Shown here one piece after another: positions 63,361 to 64,000 of a stretch of 64,000 nucleotides of DNA. Positions within the stretch are counted from its first letter, which is position 1. The number at the start of each line of letters is the position of its first letter. Source of the stretch: Sepiola atlantica (Eukaryota > Mollusca > Cephalopoda > Sepiida > Sepiolidae); NCBI GenBank assembly GCA_963556195.1, contig OY744544.1, positions 43,076,484 to 43,140,483 of the forward strand. Reading direction: 5' to 3'. Made by a program: the position numbers and the translations under genes. The notes beneath the pieces were generated by a model. That model searched no databases. It saw only the letters and a list, made by a program, of their open reading frames with translations, and was not told the DNA's origin.

Positions 63361-64000
63361 CCTGTAACAGTAATAAGATAACAAATCATAAGTCTGTAAC
63401 AGTAATAAGATAACAAATCATAAGCCTGTAACAGTAATAAGATAACAAATCATAAGCCTGTAACAGTAATAAGATAACAAATCATAAGCCTGTAACAGTA
63501 ATAAGATAACAAATCATAAGCCTGTAACAGTAATAAGATAACAAATCATAAGCCTGTAACAGTAATAAGATAACAAATCATAAGCCTGTAACAGTAATAA
63601 GATAACAAATCATAAGTCTGTAACAGTAATAAGATAACAAATCATAAGTCTGTAACAGTAATAAGATAACAAATCATAAGCCTGTAACAGTAATAAGATA
63701 ACAAATCATAAGCCTGTAACAGTAATAAGATAACAAATCATAAGCCTGTAACAGTAATAAGATAACAAATCATAAGCCTGTAACAGTAATAAGATAACAA
63801 ATCATAAGCCTGTAACAGTAATAAGATAACAAATCATAAGCCTGTAACAGTAATAAGATAACAAATCATAAGCCTGTAACAGTAATAAGATAACAAATCA
63901 TAAGCCTGTAACAGTAATAAGATAACAAATCATAAGCCTGTAACAGTAATAAGATAACAAATCATAAGCCTGTAACAGTAATAAGATAACAAATCATAAG
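63361..64000 (+). repeat. 32-bp tandem satellite, continues past the window
   Basis: Twenty consecutive copies of a 32-bp unit (CCTGTAACAGTAATAAGATA + ACAAATCATAAG). The only variation I see is first base C or T: T in copies 2, 9 and 10. No spacers, so not a CRISPR array. Near-identity implies recent expansion or strong homogenisation. Confidence 0.95.

Noticed and set aside
63361..64000. CRISPR array
   Set aside because: The 32-bp units are directly adjacent with no unique spacers, and the window is eukaryotic; this is a satellite.

Overview
This is eukaryotic nuclear DNA and almost all of it is repeats. The evidence is spliced-gene structure inside a transposon, non-LTR and Penelope-like retroelements, DNA transposons of several superfamilies, derivatives of U2 snRNA, 5S rRNA and tRNA, and very long microsatellites. 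I see no intact host protein-coding gene. The mix (Penelope-like elements with GIY-YIG domains, Merlin, hAT, APE-type LINEs, abundant (TA)n and (GA)n) fits a marine invertebrate. A mollusc, perhaps a cephalopod, is my best guess, but that is an inference and not a sequence match.

Layout. 0-2.2 kb: 3' part of a LINE whose RT has lost a catalytic Asp. 3.6-5.3 kb: homopurine GCGAAGGGAGA array. 6.25-6.6 kb: SINE-like repeat with a U2 snRNA-derived head. 8.9-12.5 kb: Penelope fragment, LINE tail, then a second LINE copy inserted into a non-coding repeat that is uninterrupted at 56.4-56.9 kb. 13-17.3 kb: (TA)n tracts, direct repeats, a perfect 35-bp palindrome and several hammerhead-ribozyme-like motifs. 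18-28.5 kb: LINE tails, minisatellites, three more U2-derived segments, a hAT MITE with target-site duplication, Helitron-like termini and an unidentified decayed coding block. 28.8-32 kb: 5S pseudogene and nested antisense LINE pieces. 34.7 kb: tRNA-Phe-like pseudogene. 35.9-38.5 kb: three hammerhead-like motifs and a Merlin transposon bounded by about 206-bp inverted repeats. 40.2-46.2 kb: mariner remnants and a nearly full-length antisense LINE (endonuclease, RT, zinc finger). 47.2-51.4 kb: a hAT-type transposon with an exact 8-bp target duplication and a three-exon, lightly damaged, divergent transposase gene. 51.5-55.3 kb: 3.8 kb of homopurine arrays. 55.8-58.8 kb: the long non-coding repeat, another hammerhead-like motif, a Penelope GIY-YIG fragment and a second hAT MITE. 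60.7-63 kb: a nearly full-length but frameshifted Penelope-like element. 63.36-64 kb: a 32-bp satellite running off the end.

How parts work together. These are parasites rather than a pathway. RT-bearing LINEs and Penelope elements would copy themselves and the non-coding repeats. Hammerhead-like cores (stems folded by hand) lie beside (TA)n tracts and Penelope-type sequence, consistent with self-processing of Penelope-like transcripts. hAT, Merlin and mariner transposases would mobilise internally deleted relatives. (TA)n tracts abut many element ends, as insertion targets or as element-borne tails. The most notable items are the cluster of hammerhead-like motifs, the U2-headed SINE-like family, the divergent hAT with its own intron-bearing gene, and the Merlin with unusually long TIRs.
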